Assembly (NCBI RefSeq): GCF_949628215.1
Contig: NC_134282.1
Location: 8,678,223-8,742,222, forward strand
Source: Phalacrocorax aristotelis
Taxonomy: Eukaryota; Chordata; Aves; Suliformes; Phalacrocoracidae
Direction: 5' to 3'
Length of the DNA: 64,000 nucleotides
Made by a program: the position numbers and the translations under genes. The notes under the pieces are model-generated. The model saw only the letters and a list, made by a program, of their open reading frames with translations. It was not told where the DNA came from and searched no databases. Shown here one piece after another: positions 12,701 through 25,300 of this stretch (positions are counted from its first letter, which is position 1; each line of letters starts with the position of its first letter).

Positions 12701-15700
12701 CACAGTGCAACTGGACTGAGCAGCCTGTAACTCCAGGCTGGGTTCAAGGCACGTCAGTAATCTCATCCAGTGTTTTGAAACCAGCCACGCTACTGTTACC
12801 TAGCTGTACATGTTCATCTAAAAATAGTCATCCCATGATACGCGCTGTATCACGATGCCAAATAAATACTTCTACAGCACCTATTGCTGTGGCTCCATTT
12901 CACGCTTTGGGGAGAAGCAGCTAAAATGGGAAAAAGTCAGGGAACAAAAAATTTGTATTGATCCTGAAACAACCCCGCAAATATTAAATATTTTATTATC
13001 AGCCTGTCATTTGCAAGCAAGTAATGACAAATTAATGACAAAATAAATAATAACAAATAAGTAATAAATCTGGTCCCTAAGCAACTGCCATCTTAACTGT
13101 TTGTCAAAGCCATCCAGGAGCAAAATCCAATGAAAACGGGAGCCGAATCCAGCCCGACACTAGGCAGCTTCCTCGCTCACCAGCAATGGTTCCACTTCCA
13201 GTGCTACTAAACCAGATTGTCTTTCCTTGTGTGGATGATACAGGATGAATTGCACAGTCACCTGTTATTTTGGGGTAAGGAAATAATTAACTAGGATAGA
13301 GAGGTAGCATTTGCAGTACTTGCTTTCAATTAAAACCAAAATAAGCTGCATAGAATAAGAGCAGCCATCCATTTAGTTCTGGCACAGACTCTGAATACCA
13401 CAGTCCGCAGAGGAAAGCTTAAAACTTGCTGTATCTAATTCATGTACTGTAGCGTAAGTATTATCCATTTATTTAATCCCATCTGTGGAATTTTCTACAT
13501 TAGCATATAACCTCTTCCAAATCCTACTTAACGCTCATTTTCAGTACTTCATGGCAAAAAGTTTAACCATATTTTACTTGCAACACTAGAAAAGGGAACA
13601 TACAGAAAAGTTTTAACTCAAAGCTTCAGTTCCCCTTGGTTACATGGCTCAAACACACATGAAAATATCTTTCACTACCTCATCTTCAGGCTTGCAAGGG
13701 TCTTAAGCGTGGAAGTACTTAGAAGCAGAATAGGAACAAGGTTCATTTAGGAAAAATGTGGAATCAAAGATACGGCCCTGCACTACTCCAGCCTCAGTGG
13801 TCTAAATACTGCAGGCTGAGGGTGGATGCTGGTAAGCAGGGGAAGTCATTAAGAACTCTTCTTGGCAATAGATCAGCACGGCCTGATCAGAAAACAAAAT
13901 TCTCATGTCATGCAAAATTCTAGGCAAGCACTGACACACAGATAATGTTATGACTCAATTTTCAATGCTGTTTTCAACACACAATTGTGCAATGAGACAT
14001 AATTATTTCTATTTTAAAAGAGACCATTGGAAATAGTGCTAATCTATAAAGAATTAACATTATGTACTCATACTTTTTCCTGATGGTTCCGGATCTCCAA
14101 CAAAATTATTGGCAGTGACCATACATAACCTTTAAACTAAAAAAAAACATTATGGGGGTATGAATTTAGAACAGACAGGAGAGATGTCTTACTCTTCAGA
14201 ATTTTTGCTAGGTAGTTAAGGAATTTTATACTTGAATACTGAACTTCATACAAAACACTGTTTTCTGATGGAGATATCATTTTACGATATAAAGATATCA
14301 TGCAAGCCCATCCAGCTATGCCCTTCCCTTAGGTATTCTCTTCTGTTCTAGGAAATATGCATACCATCTACAGAATAAAGACTTCTAGTCACAGTAAATC
14401 GATACGGAAATGATGTGGAATGCAAAGCAGCAGGTACCAGAAGCCTGTCTTCACCGAGGCAAGCCACCAGCAGCCAGCGAAGTGGCAATACTCTCTGTAC
14501 AGCAGGCTCTATGGCTCCTACTTTTTTCGCTCACTTTGGGCACTTTTGTTTTCTTTTTGTAAAAGACGGAGTGATTTCAGCAGCAGACTGTGCTAAACCC
14601 AGCATTACTCGCTCTCCAACTTCGGTGAAGAAAGTTTTGAGAAAGACATTAGATGGGTGGAAGCAGGTGCAGTAGATGAAGTCAGTTAGGGAGCCTCCAA
14701 TGTAAGGATCTGCATGACAGCATGTTTAAAGGTTATGTGGTGTAGAACCAAGTGGCCATCTGTATACCCAGGTACCTTCTACAAATTCCAGTGTACACTC
14801 ATGTAAGTTCAGCTTTCATAGAGCCTGGATCACCACTACTGTTACATGTAAAATCCTGTTTAAATATGAAAGTTTCTCTGGGAGGAAACCTGACATAAAG
14901 AATTCTAGCAGGAACATTTTAGATCAGTTAAAAAAACTTGGCTGTTAGACAATGGTTGTGAGAAGTTTGAGGCTAATGTATGATTTATAAAAACAAGGAG
15001 GGGGAAAAAAAAAGCTTTGAGAGGCCTGGATGAATGAGGAGGAAACTCTCTACATCCTAGGCAGAGCCCCAAGAATTATCCCACCTTCCCAAAGCTTTCC
15101 AGCATCCCACCTCTGAGGCCCCCCAACTAAAGACTAGACAGGATTTCCTTCAGAGACAGCAGGTCAGCACTCCTTTTTTTAGTCTTTCTATAACATTATG
15201 TGGGGAATGCTTTCTTCTTAGAGCTTAGCAAATGAGTTTTATAGCATATATAGCTACCACTTAAATTTCCTGCTGTTTTTTCCTTTCTTTTTTATAGGGC
15301 TTACTGTACTTGCAGCTGAGCACCTCCCCAGGTCTTAATAGTTGCACTGGTGGAAAAAGAAGCCAGTGAACTGGGAATCAAAGTTGCTGAAATCATACTG
15401 TGGGCTTGGGACAAGCCTGGGCTGTAGCACTATGCATTATCGCTCTTAGCCACCACGTTGGCAACAGCAACAAAGCTTTTAAGGAGGGATAAGTTATAAA
15501 CACAAATGCAGAGCTTATCAAACGGTATTTCCAGAATATGTTTTTGTAGCATATGTACTCAGCTGCTCATATTTTTTAAATAAATGCTAAACTGCCAAGA
15601 CTACTTAATATAGAAACTAACTTTCTGCTCAAGTCTGACTTTCTGGGGGAAACTAAGACCTAAGCGTGCAGACAGCCCAAAGTGGAGGAGACAACTAAAG

Positions 15701-18700
15701 TGACTTCTCAGGGTAAAGTTTATGACAGCCACTGAACTCGTGTGTCATTAAACAATTTAATGACAATCCAAAAAATGAAACAGCTTTGAGACAAAAGCAG
15801 GTAGTCACAAGAGCACAGAGAAGAAGTTGTATGTTTGCCTGGGAAACTCTCCTGGCTGAATTGTCAGGTCAGACTTACATTCTTTGCACAGTGTAATTAA
15901 ATTGCAAAGTGCGATGTTTTGTAGAAGTATATAATGGATTCCAAGTGGTTGCCCTGAAAATCACAAAAGGCGCAAGAGTCTGTGTACAACAGCTTGGCTC
16001 TTGTTGAATATACTTTGGCTATCTAGTAACAACCTGGCTACACTTAATGAAAAGAAGTACATGTGGAGGATTTGAACACAGTTCTCTGACAATAGGGTGA
16101 TGTCAAGTTAAAAAAAAAGAAAAAGCCAAAAATCTTGGTAAAGGGCTTTGTCTGAACTAAACACAAAGCAGAGTTGTTTGGTTTTGGTGGGAGCAGGGGA
16201 GGAAGGAAGCACGGTGAAAGAGCGTAGAAGACTTACAGAAAAAGGACAAAGTTTTCTGGAAAAACTTGCACTAGATTCAGCCTCTTGGAAACTTAGTAAT
16301 GGCTGCTGCTAAGTCTACAGGCAGAACTGCTCAACTGATTTAGTAATTTAAAATACGTAGCATTGCATCCTCATGTACAAGTGAAACATGAAGTAATCAT
16401 GCACATAAAATAAAGCTCTAATAAGGTCCACCATGGAACTTTATGATATGCAAACCTGGACTAAGTGTCTCTGACGGACGAGGCGCCCTATCAGGCCCGT
16501 TTAAGCCCTGGGCTTTGTGGTTTCTTGAGAAGCTCCAACCACCTTCTACTGCAAAGCAGTAGCTGGAAGGAAACATTTCCTGTAGAAGAAAATAGTGTCC
16601 AATTTCTAATTCAAATGTGAAATATGAAATTCCTCTTAAAATGAAAATTCATACTTTACAAACAATTGGATGCTTCTTTTATTGAAAATAACTGGCTTAT
16701 TGTGAAACCAAGTAACTTTAACTTTGGACACCAAGGAACAGGATGACCATGTTACCCTGTTAAGCTGAGCTGAAACAACTCCAGTGTAATCCTGCACTAA
16801 GTAACGCTGGAGCTGCTGTTCCAGCAATGATCTGGAGTCCATTTGTTTCTAAAAATAGTCAATGCCAGCCGTGTCAGATGGAAGCAAAAGAATACTGCAG
16901 CAGACACAGAGTAAGTGAACTCTTAATCCTTGCTTGGACCTTGAGAAATGAGAGTTTACTTTCCACCTAATGAAACTCTAGACACTATCAGGAATAAGGT
17001 CTTCTAGGATTAGGCAATTTCTGCAACCACTCCTCAAAACAGAGACTGTCTGTTACACAAATGAGCAATTATGAAACACCTCCCTCTTAGAAATTATGAC
17101 TTTTTGGTTTAATTCCTCTGTTTTCTAAAACCCAGGTGATCCTGTGCTTCATTTACTGGTCCAACATGACATACCAGTTTGTTAGGGTTTTGATTTTCTT
17201 GCTTGGCAAGAGACAGTAATGAAGCTGTCTTTAAAAGCTTTGACTTCCATACCTTCAGGGCTTCTCAAAGCAGGAGGTCTGCTTTTGTTCGCTCTTGATT
17301 ACAAATACTTCATACATTTTCAACTAACACTACATACTTGACTAGATTCCTATAAGCTCCTCAACCTGATTTGGAAGCATCTGTTTTCAATACAATTTGA
17401 ACTGGAGGACTATTAGCAAGATTGGATTCAGACTCCAATCAAGACAGAACCCAGAAATGAATGTCATGTGCACACTGGCACTGCAATCCTGGGGCAGGGT
17501 CAGAGAAGGGGGTGGTTTGTGGCCAAGTTCCTTTACAGAGTACATCACAGAAAGGCATCTGCAAATATGCATATAATGTACTGTAAGGGTCATCAAGATC
17601 AAGTTCTAGGGTTTTTTTTGGTAAATAAATATTGGCTGGTTTATGTTTCCAGCTGCGGGGCTGGAAGAAAGAGTCACTGCTTCGTTCATAGAACAAAAGG
17701 CCTGAGCACTCAAACCAGCCACATGGGCTAGGAACCCTGAATCCCTATAGTCTGCTCATGCAAAAGAAACTACATTGTCTCATAAAAGATAAAAGTACAG
17801 TTGATTTCAAAATGGGCCACGAACCACAGTTTAGCCTCACCACTGTAGTGAAGTATTACATTCCCACAAGGCAGAATGTTTAACTAAACTTCCCACTTAA
17901 ATCGCCATGGCTGGAGATGCAAAAAGCACAGATGGCTTTTCTGAATGACATTATAATTTAACAGTCCATCCAAAGGCCAGGGTTTGCTGTCCCATCGCTA
18001 GTCTAATTGGAGTGGCTTATGAAATTACTTTAATCAGAAAGACAAGACTGATGCCTGGGAATCATAACTTCTGGAACGGTTCCAGGTAAATCTGGTAAAG
18101 AACTTCCTTTTAATATGGAACGGATTAACACAATATGCTTCAGCATGGTCCTGAAATCACTCCTCATTTTATCCTGTTTTATAGGTTGAATTCATGGACC
18201 TAAGTACCAAGATGTTTTCAGACACAAAACTAAAATTCTTACTTTAGGAAGAATCAAAATAGTATAAAGAAGAGATTTTCTAAGTGAAATACAAGCTATA
18301 GTAACAAGACAGGTGACTATAAACCTATAGCAAACAGTAAGACCACGGACCACCACATTACCATTCACTAGGCAAAAGTACAACATTAGTCTAAACATTT
18401 TGCTTTCGATTTCTTGATCACAGAATGCTAATGCTTAATCTAGAATGAGCATGACTAACAATAACTAATATACTGTGGGCATCTTATGTATGTCCCCTGA
18501 ATATAAGAATATATATAGCGTTTAGTTTTGCTCAGGACTTTCAAGAAACTAGCATATTAATCTACATAACTGCGCGGTCCTTAGCATGAGTCAACGGTCA
18601 TAGCTGCTGGTTTTGAGAGGCACTCAGTGTCTCAATACATCTGATTTTGCCCCGAATTATACAGTTAAGGGTAGCTGCAGCATTTCTTTGTTAAGTGCTA

Positions 18701-18960
18701 TTTTCTGAAACGAAGTTTGCCAAAACCTCATTGTTTGTCTCTGACGTTAATGCAATCTTGCAATAACATTTACAATTTAACCAAATTCTCAGAGCTATAA
18801 TTGTATATTTGCGTTTAAAAACAAGCAGGTTTGGGGTTTGTTTTGTTTGGGGTTTTTTACATGTATCAGACAAGCAAACATAAGGAAAACAGCCACAATG
18901 TGCAAAACTCCTTCCCCCAACTTTTAGTATACTACATATTGGCTACAAGACATAAATTAA
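9700..18960. other. AT-rich region downstream of SLC66A1L; possible long 3' UTR or intergenic
   Basis: No coding exon or transposon is recognised. A GC/CpG-rich patch at about 11,510-11,960 carries the start of an ATG-initiated 181-codon plus-strand frame (11,727-12,272) with no recognisable family; I treat it as chance. Minus-strand AATAAA hexamers (TTTATT as written) occur near 12,085, 12,232, 12,290, 13,470 and 16,678. A very long 3' UTR for the minus-strand gene that ends at 19,150 therefore cannot be excluded. A closer ATTAAA (minus, 18,981-18,976) is also a candidate end. Confidence 0.5.
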
Positions 18961-18975
18961 CCTATGCAATGTAGC

Positions 18976-18981
18976 TTTAAT
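18976..18981 (-). promoter_or_regulatory. Candidate poly(A) signal (ATTAAA) for SLC66A1L
   Basis: This is the first common poly(A) hexamer variant after the stop codon on the minus strand, about 170 nt downstream. No cleavage-site evidence is visible, and further AATAAA hexamers occur kilobases downstream. Confidence 0.25.
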
Positions 18982-19149
18982 ACAGATATTTTCTATAAAC
19001 TTTTTATAATAATATTTCTTGACAAGAATAACAAGCATAGAAATTATTGTTCACAAAGAAATTAATATTTTATGATCAGGTTAGACCCATACAAAAAATT
19101 TTGCTTTTAAAAAACATCCACTTAATTTCTTATCTACTTATTAACACAC

Positions 19150-19374
19150 CTATCCTGAGAAACTCTCGCTATACCAGGAAAAGGATACAAAAATGTCTAG
19201 AAACAAAACTCCAAAGCTCCCAATAAGCCATGGAAGATGGTGTAAAAAGTAGAGGGCCCGGAAGGATTCAGTATCAGGCATCTTTAAAACAAGGCTGAGT
19301 CCGTATGTACAGTTTCCCATCATGGCTAATGCAAACAGCAGGTAAGAGGTGCCTTCTGTTGATCTTCTTCGGAA
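19150..19374 (-). CDS. SLC66A1L: SLC66A1L last coding exon (helices 6-7, stop)
   Basis: The acceptor is TGTATTTAG. It encodes residues 210-283: the RRSTEGTSY loop after the second PQ motif, helix six, the HHLPWLLGS motif and helix seven, then a TAG at 19,152-19,150. After VLFLD the protein reads IFVSFSWYSESFSG and stops. SLC66A1 instead continues with an FLVYR-type sequence and a dileucine tail. In another frame the bases just before the stop spell Leu-Val-stop-Arg-Glu, which suggests a small deletion relative to the ancestral exon. Confidence 0.9.
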   Translation of the reverse strand, partial: FRRRSTEGTSYLLFALAMMGNCTYGLSLVLKMPDTESFRALYFLHHLPWLIGSFGVLFLDIFVSFSWYSESFSG

Positions 19375-22300
19375 CTAAATACAAAGAAACGTTAAAACAC
19401 GTATCACAGCAGCCAGCTATAGATAATTTTGGCATTTTGTAGTATAACACATCCAAAGACTTTTAGTCATTCTTGTCTATCTCTTCCTGGGCTCTGAATC
19501 CTCTGAACTTAGTACTTTCAGCACATATTGCTGAGAACTACAGAAGTTATTATTATAGTTCTTAAAAGCAGGTCCAGTTTATGTAATTTTTATGTAAGTG
19601 CAAAGCAGCAAGGACAATCTGCTTCCAAATGATATTTACCTCTTAAGAAACCTGCTGCTTTATCAGTCTGTTTAGCAGACCTTTTTGAAAATATTGTGGT
19701 ATACCAGCTGTGAAGGAAGAGATAGAAGGAGAATATGAATAAACTTGGAAATGAACTAATCATCTCCATAATCAAGTAAAACACCTGTAAAACCTTCAGA
19801 TCTTTTTTTTTTTTTTTTTTTTTTTTTGTTGGTTTGGGTTTGTGTGTGTGTCCCCCCCCATATACTGATAGTGAAGAAGCTGTGGGGGAAAAAAGTGTCA
19901 GTCATGGCATCTTTGTGAAAAAGGGCTAAAATTCTAAACTAATTTTCCTCTAACTTTTGATCCCATGGTTGGTTACTTAAGGTAGAATAGTTTGTACAAA
20001 GAAAAGGGGAGATATCACTTGCTCATTACACCAGTCACAGAAAGTATGTTTCTGCTTATATCAAACAAATGCAGATGTGAAGAATTCCTCTTCCCCAGCC
20101 AGTCAATCCTCTTCCAGTCAATCGAAGACCATAATTTTCCTAAAATTTTCAACATCCTCCTCTGAAAGTGAAAAAACCTTTTTTTTCCTTCATCATTTTA
20201 GCCAGTCACAAAAGCAAAGCAGGCTTTCAAGTTCAAGAGGGCTCACTGTTAGGGAGAATCCAGCATCTAAAGCAGCAGAGAGTATTTTGCAAAATACACA
20301 AGTGTGCTTAGCCAAAAACCTACTTACATTTTTATACAGCTGAGGAAATCTACTTCCCAAGTAAAACACACAGGATATATAGCCACAAATGAAGCCTGAC
20401 ATTTCAATCATATCAAGAGAGCTCTGAAAAAGAAAGGTACATATATTTTGGCAAGACTGTTTTCAGGCATTTCAGAGGATTAAACTGAGAGTCCACTGGC
20501 TGATTTTCTGGACAGAACTCCTTTCAAAGCAGCTCAGTGCTGCTCTTCAAATGACCAAAGAGTGCTAGAAAGGGTTTAATCTTTATCTCACAACAATGCA
20601 CACTGCTGCGTCATTGCCATGACCGAGATCAAAACTAGTGCCCGGCTTTAGGACAGAACAGCAGTATCAATCCAGTCCTCCTGCTAAAAAAGCCTGGGCA
20701 CAATAATTCAAACCAAAACTAAGAACTGTAGCTAGAGCCACTAACAAAATGAATCATCCTGTCCGGAGAAAGCAAAATACTCATTTTTCACAGTTTAAGA
20801 GTTGTTAGTTTTCTCACTCTAGCTGTGTTTTGAAAATAAGCTGCTTCCTGCTGGGCGATGTTGCTGGATTACAATTATTTTACTGGCATTACTATGAAGG
20901 CCATAAAATTGCTAGAACAGCCTGTGAACTTCCCTGCTGAAATGACAGCAGCAGCAGGTACAATTGTAATTTTCCGCTTTTATTGATTTCACTTGTGAGT
21001 GTGAAGTCTCTACATGGATGTCTACAGTATTTAATACAAGCAGAAACACAACACGTATACGTGTTATTTAGCAGAGCAGCACGCCCTAATGACCCAAGGG
21101 ACAGAATAAGCCCCAAACACAGGAAACTGAAAATTTTGAAATAAGAAGCAATTTTATAACTTCTTTAGTTTGGGATGTATGGTCCATAGTTAGAACATCT
21201 ACCTAGAGCCACATTTATGATTTCTAAATCATTGTCAAAAACATCACCCAAATTTCTTTAAAGTTCAGAGTACACAATCTTTTCAAGGCACTTTTGGGTG
21301 GGATTTTTTTTGGAATGGAAGCAGGTAAGAACTTACATTACTCCTTTTGATAACTGTACTTTGGTCTTGGTTTCTTAGTAACAGTTGACAGGGTAAAATA
21401 ACACACAGTGCTATACACACCATGATCCACGTTATACAGAAATTCTTCAGGCTTTTGCTGCCTAGAATGAGATACAAACAAATTAGCTGAAAAATAACAT
21501 CTGCTGCTGATATAAGTTTACTTCTTGTTTGCAGTATAAATACGTAAATTTAAAGGTACAATTTCATGCATATCTTTCTTCGTGGCAACGTAAGTCCACC
21601 TCTTTCTTCCAGGCTCTGCTCACTGTCGTAGCTGTGCTGTGTCTTCGTGCTGCAACTGAGGGTAGCAGCGCAGGAACAGGAGGGGAACTCCTTAAATAGG
21701 CATTGCTACTGAGAAGAAGTTTCATACTCAGCTTATCTCTCGTAATAACTCCTAATAGTTTACTATTAAATAACAGCTGATAAACAGAAAACCACTAAGT
21801 AGAACAGAATGGAACCGCTTCTTTCAGCACATCTTGATTAAGAACTTCAAAAGTAAGGATACTTGAAATATAAATTAACAAAAATATCTTTAAGGTAAAC
21901 ACATGATCTAAGTGCTCTGCTGAACCAGCCTTTACATCCATGGTTGGCTAGATACTGAATATGTGAATCTCAATACAGCTCAAAGACACAGACTCCATCT
22001 AGCCAGTCTCCGCAGACACCTACAAGACAACTTTAATGTGTTGGACAATCCTGCAGAACTCTAGAGCTACACTATCTTCTGAATCTTTCTGTACCTGGTA
22101 AAGCCCTGCAGTCACTGTTACTGGTGGAACAAATGGCTCTACCACATTAGTAAGCCTGTCCTAAAGACCTGTAGTCTAAATAACACACAGTGCTGTTTCC
22201 ACAGGCTGCTTTTTGAGATGCAAAATTAACCAACTTGTCTAGGGTAACTGCTCCAGAGCTGGGTACTGAAAAGCCCTCTTGCACAGCTTTAACCACAGCA

Positions 22301-25300
22301 CCATTCCTCCTTCTCCAGCTATGCAAACCATTGAGCTGAAACAGGCACTGGCAGTGAAAATGTACAAAAGCCTGTGTTTGTTTTCAAGAGTAGGCAACAG
22401 GAAGGAAATATCTTCAGCACTGACCTATCTCCAGGTTTATTATCAGTTCCATATTGAATCGGTCTGCTTTATCCCTATTTAGTCTGCTGGGCATGCATCT
22501 GTTTTACTTCAGCTTTTTGTTACCTCTGCTGCACCATGGATTTTCTTTGATGCTATTTTTTTTCTAGATTGATGAGTTAATGTTTTTGAGTTGATACAAT
22601 GTGAACAGAGCTTTCTGTCTTCCATTTCAGTCAAAACAGTAGCCCATTGGTAGGCTGAATAGTGCAACTGCTGCCAGGATTTTATGAAGCACAAATCAAG
22701 TAATTTCATTCCCCTTGAATATGTTTTTAACTGTATGTATTGAAACAGAACACATGAAGATGCCAAGATATTTTATGCTATAAGCAAATAAAGTCCAGTT
22801 TCATTCAACATGGAGGGAACTAACTGAACCACACAAATAATGCTTGCTTTCAACTTACACAGATATTTAGATAGCTGTAAGTAGAGAATAAGACCGTGGA
22901 GTAAGTTAAAATACAGAACTAGATTCCACAAAATTACTGCCTTTTTTTATGTCTATATGAACTGAAAGTACTACATTGAAAATATTTACAGTTACTATGT
23001 TGGTAAGAAAAGAGAAAGGCAGAGAAGAGAAAGGACAGGATTTTCACAAGAGCCTGAGAAAACTGGAAGCAATAGGCCTAAACTTCAACCAGAATTTGTG
23101 CACTCTATTTTTTTGATCCCTCTGAAAAAATGTATTTAAATACTGTAGAAAATATCATAGTAAAGAGTGTGCTACATTATGGAGAACATGTAAATTGTTG
23201 AGAAAACTTACATTTTGTCATCTTCTGATTCTTGAGCTTATAGTAGACAAATTGTGAAATCATAATTATATCCATGTTAACATAAAAAATGGCAGTGACA
23301 ATCTGAAAGAGAAGATACATTTCCTTGTTCAATATACAAATAGTTCAAAATACCTTCACTGCATGGAAATTTTACTTTGTAATCATAATGCGAATGACAA
23401 ATAGCAAGGCATTGCCAAAAAAAAAGAAAAGCAAGCGTTTCCGGCACAAAGCAAGTTACACTGCTGCAGATTAATACAGTGTAAACCTTATGCAACAGGG
23501 ACTTGCTGACACAATTTCAATGGCTGGTCATTTTCCAGGACACATAGCACAGATTCCTACCTGGGCAAACTGATAAATCCTTCCTGCCCTGAAGCTTCAG
23601 CCTGTTCCACCTAGTTTCCCAGCACTGTGGAAGCTACTAATCTTACTCAGTGCCTCTTCCCTCAGTAAGACAAAACTGACATTCTCTTGTCCCTTTTTCA
23701 TAATGGGGAGAGGGAACAGTTAGGGCCACTTGTTAAGTTGTAAAAGAGAAGACAACTCTGTCCACCCTTGGGTCCATCTCCAGCTTGTGAAAACTTCTGC
23801 AGGTGGCTGACACTTACCTCTTTCTCTTTTAATTAAGAGTTAAAAATAAAAACTGCAGATAAGAAAGTTTTGGACACAATTAACGTATCACTGAAAATGT
23901 CTGTTCCTTTCATAGAAACCCACGCCTTAATGAAGGAAATATATTTTCAAATCAGTCAGACATTAACAGCTTTGAACTAGTATTTCGCTGTAAATAAAGT
24001 TTTCTTAAAAAAACAAAACAAAAAAAATCCACCGCCAAAACACCATGATGAAGTTTAAAGAGCAGCTGCCCCAAAACAGCTCGATCTATTACAGGCTAAA
24101 GAACACAACTTCCTTCCAGCCCTATTTGCTCTGCAAGCTTACTTCGAAGCTGAAGCTCAGATGAAAACTCCCCACTTCATTCATCACTGAGTAAAACCCA
24201 GTAAGTCTCTCTGAATGTTAACTGCAAGTGTGGAATGGTTCCTATAACACATAACACTATCAGTGGAAATATTGTGGAAATTATGGTTGATTTTATAGAT
24301 GGATTAGATCAGTGAACAGAATACAAAACTATTTTCTTTCCCATACGTACTACACCGTGCGATATTAAGTTATCTTAGCGTTTAAAGAGACAGTTTGAAA
24401 AGGATAAATCAAAAAGTAGGAATATTGGCAATTACCTGAATTGGCAGTTGATTTGTTAAATAGCAGCCTACGAAATTTGTAACATCTCCAGCTATCCAAC
24501 ACAGCAGAAAGCCCAAAGACAGCGCTTGATCCACTCTTCCATTCTGACAGGCAACGTAAATTTGACTGGCACAAATTCCAGAAGTAATTGTAAAATAGCA
24601 TAAGCAAAAAATGTTTAATAAGCTCAGAAGTACATTTTTCAAAATCTGAATAAAGAAAGATTAAAACTCCAGCCACAAGAGACCTATCACAGCAATACTC
24701 CACTTACCTTTTGAAGAACTCTATCACTATAGCTCACCATGCCTTACTCTAACATAACAAAAGACTCAAATCACCACCTCATTACTGCTTGCATGTGCTC
24801 CTTTTTTGTAGCTTGTACTGAAACACCATTTTCTGGACACCAGAACTATGCCATAAGCATTTTATATTCATCTGCTGTAAATAACAGCCTTTAAAATACT
24901 GAAATACGAAAAAACACTGTTGTTTAACACAAGGTCTAAGAACGAACAAAGCTTCTGAAAGAGCTGACAACTACGCTTATGCCTCTAAATTGGCGAGCTG
25001 TGCCTCAGATTCACAATGGGGACTATGAAGCAATCCCAAATGTGAGTCCATTAGACATATCTTGATGAATTCCATGCTCACTAACATGACAGTTTTAATG
25101 TAAAGCACCCTTTCAACTAATATTTTTGAAGCTCAACAGCTTACTATGAGTGGTTTTATTTTGCTTGATTTCCATAGCCCTTTTACTAGTTCAGTAAATT
25201 ATATCCCCCTTATGGGGACAGACTTTGGAGTCAATCCCATTTTGTTTCAGGCGTTTTCACCTGCTGGGAGCATTTCTACTTCTTCTTTATCATCTCCTAC

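Noticed and set aside
19637-19722. Exon-like minus-strand segment within SLC66A1L intron 5 (good acceptor, weak GTAAAT donor)
   Set aside because: In the phase left by exon 5 it stops after eleven codons, and the exons either side already join in phase with family-matching sequence. At most it is a rare poison exon.
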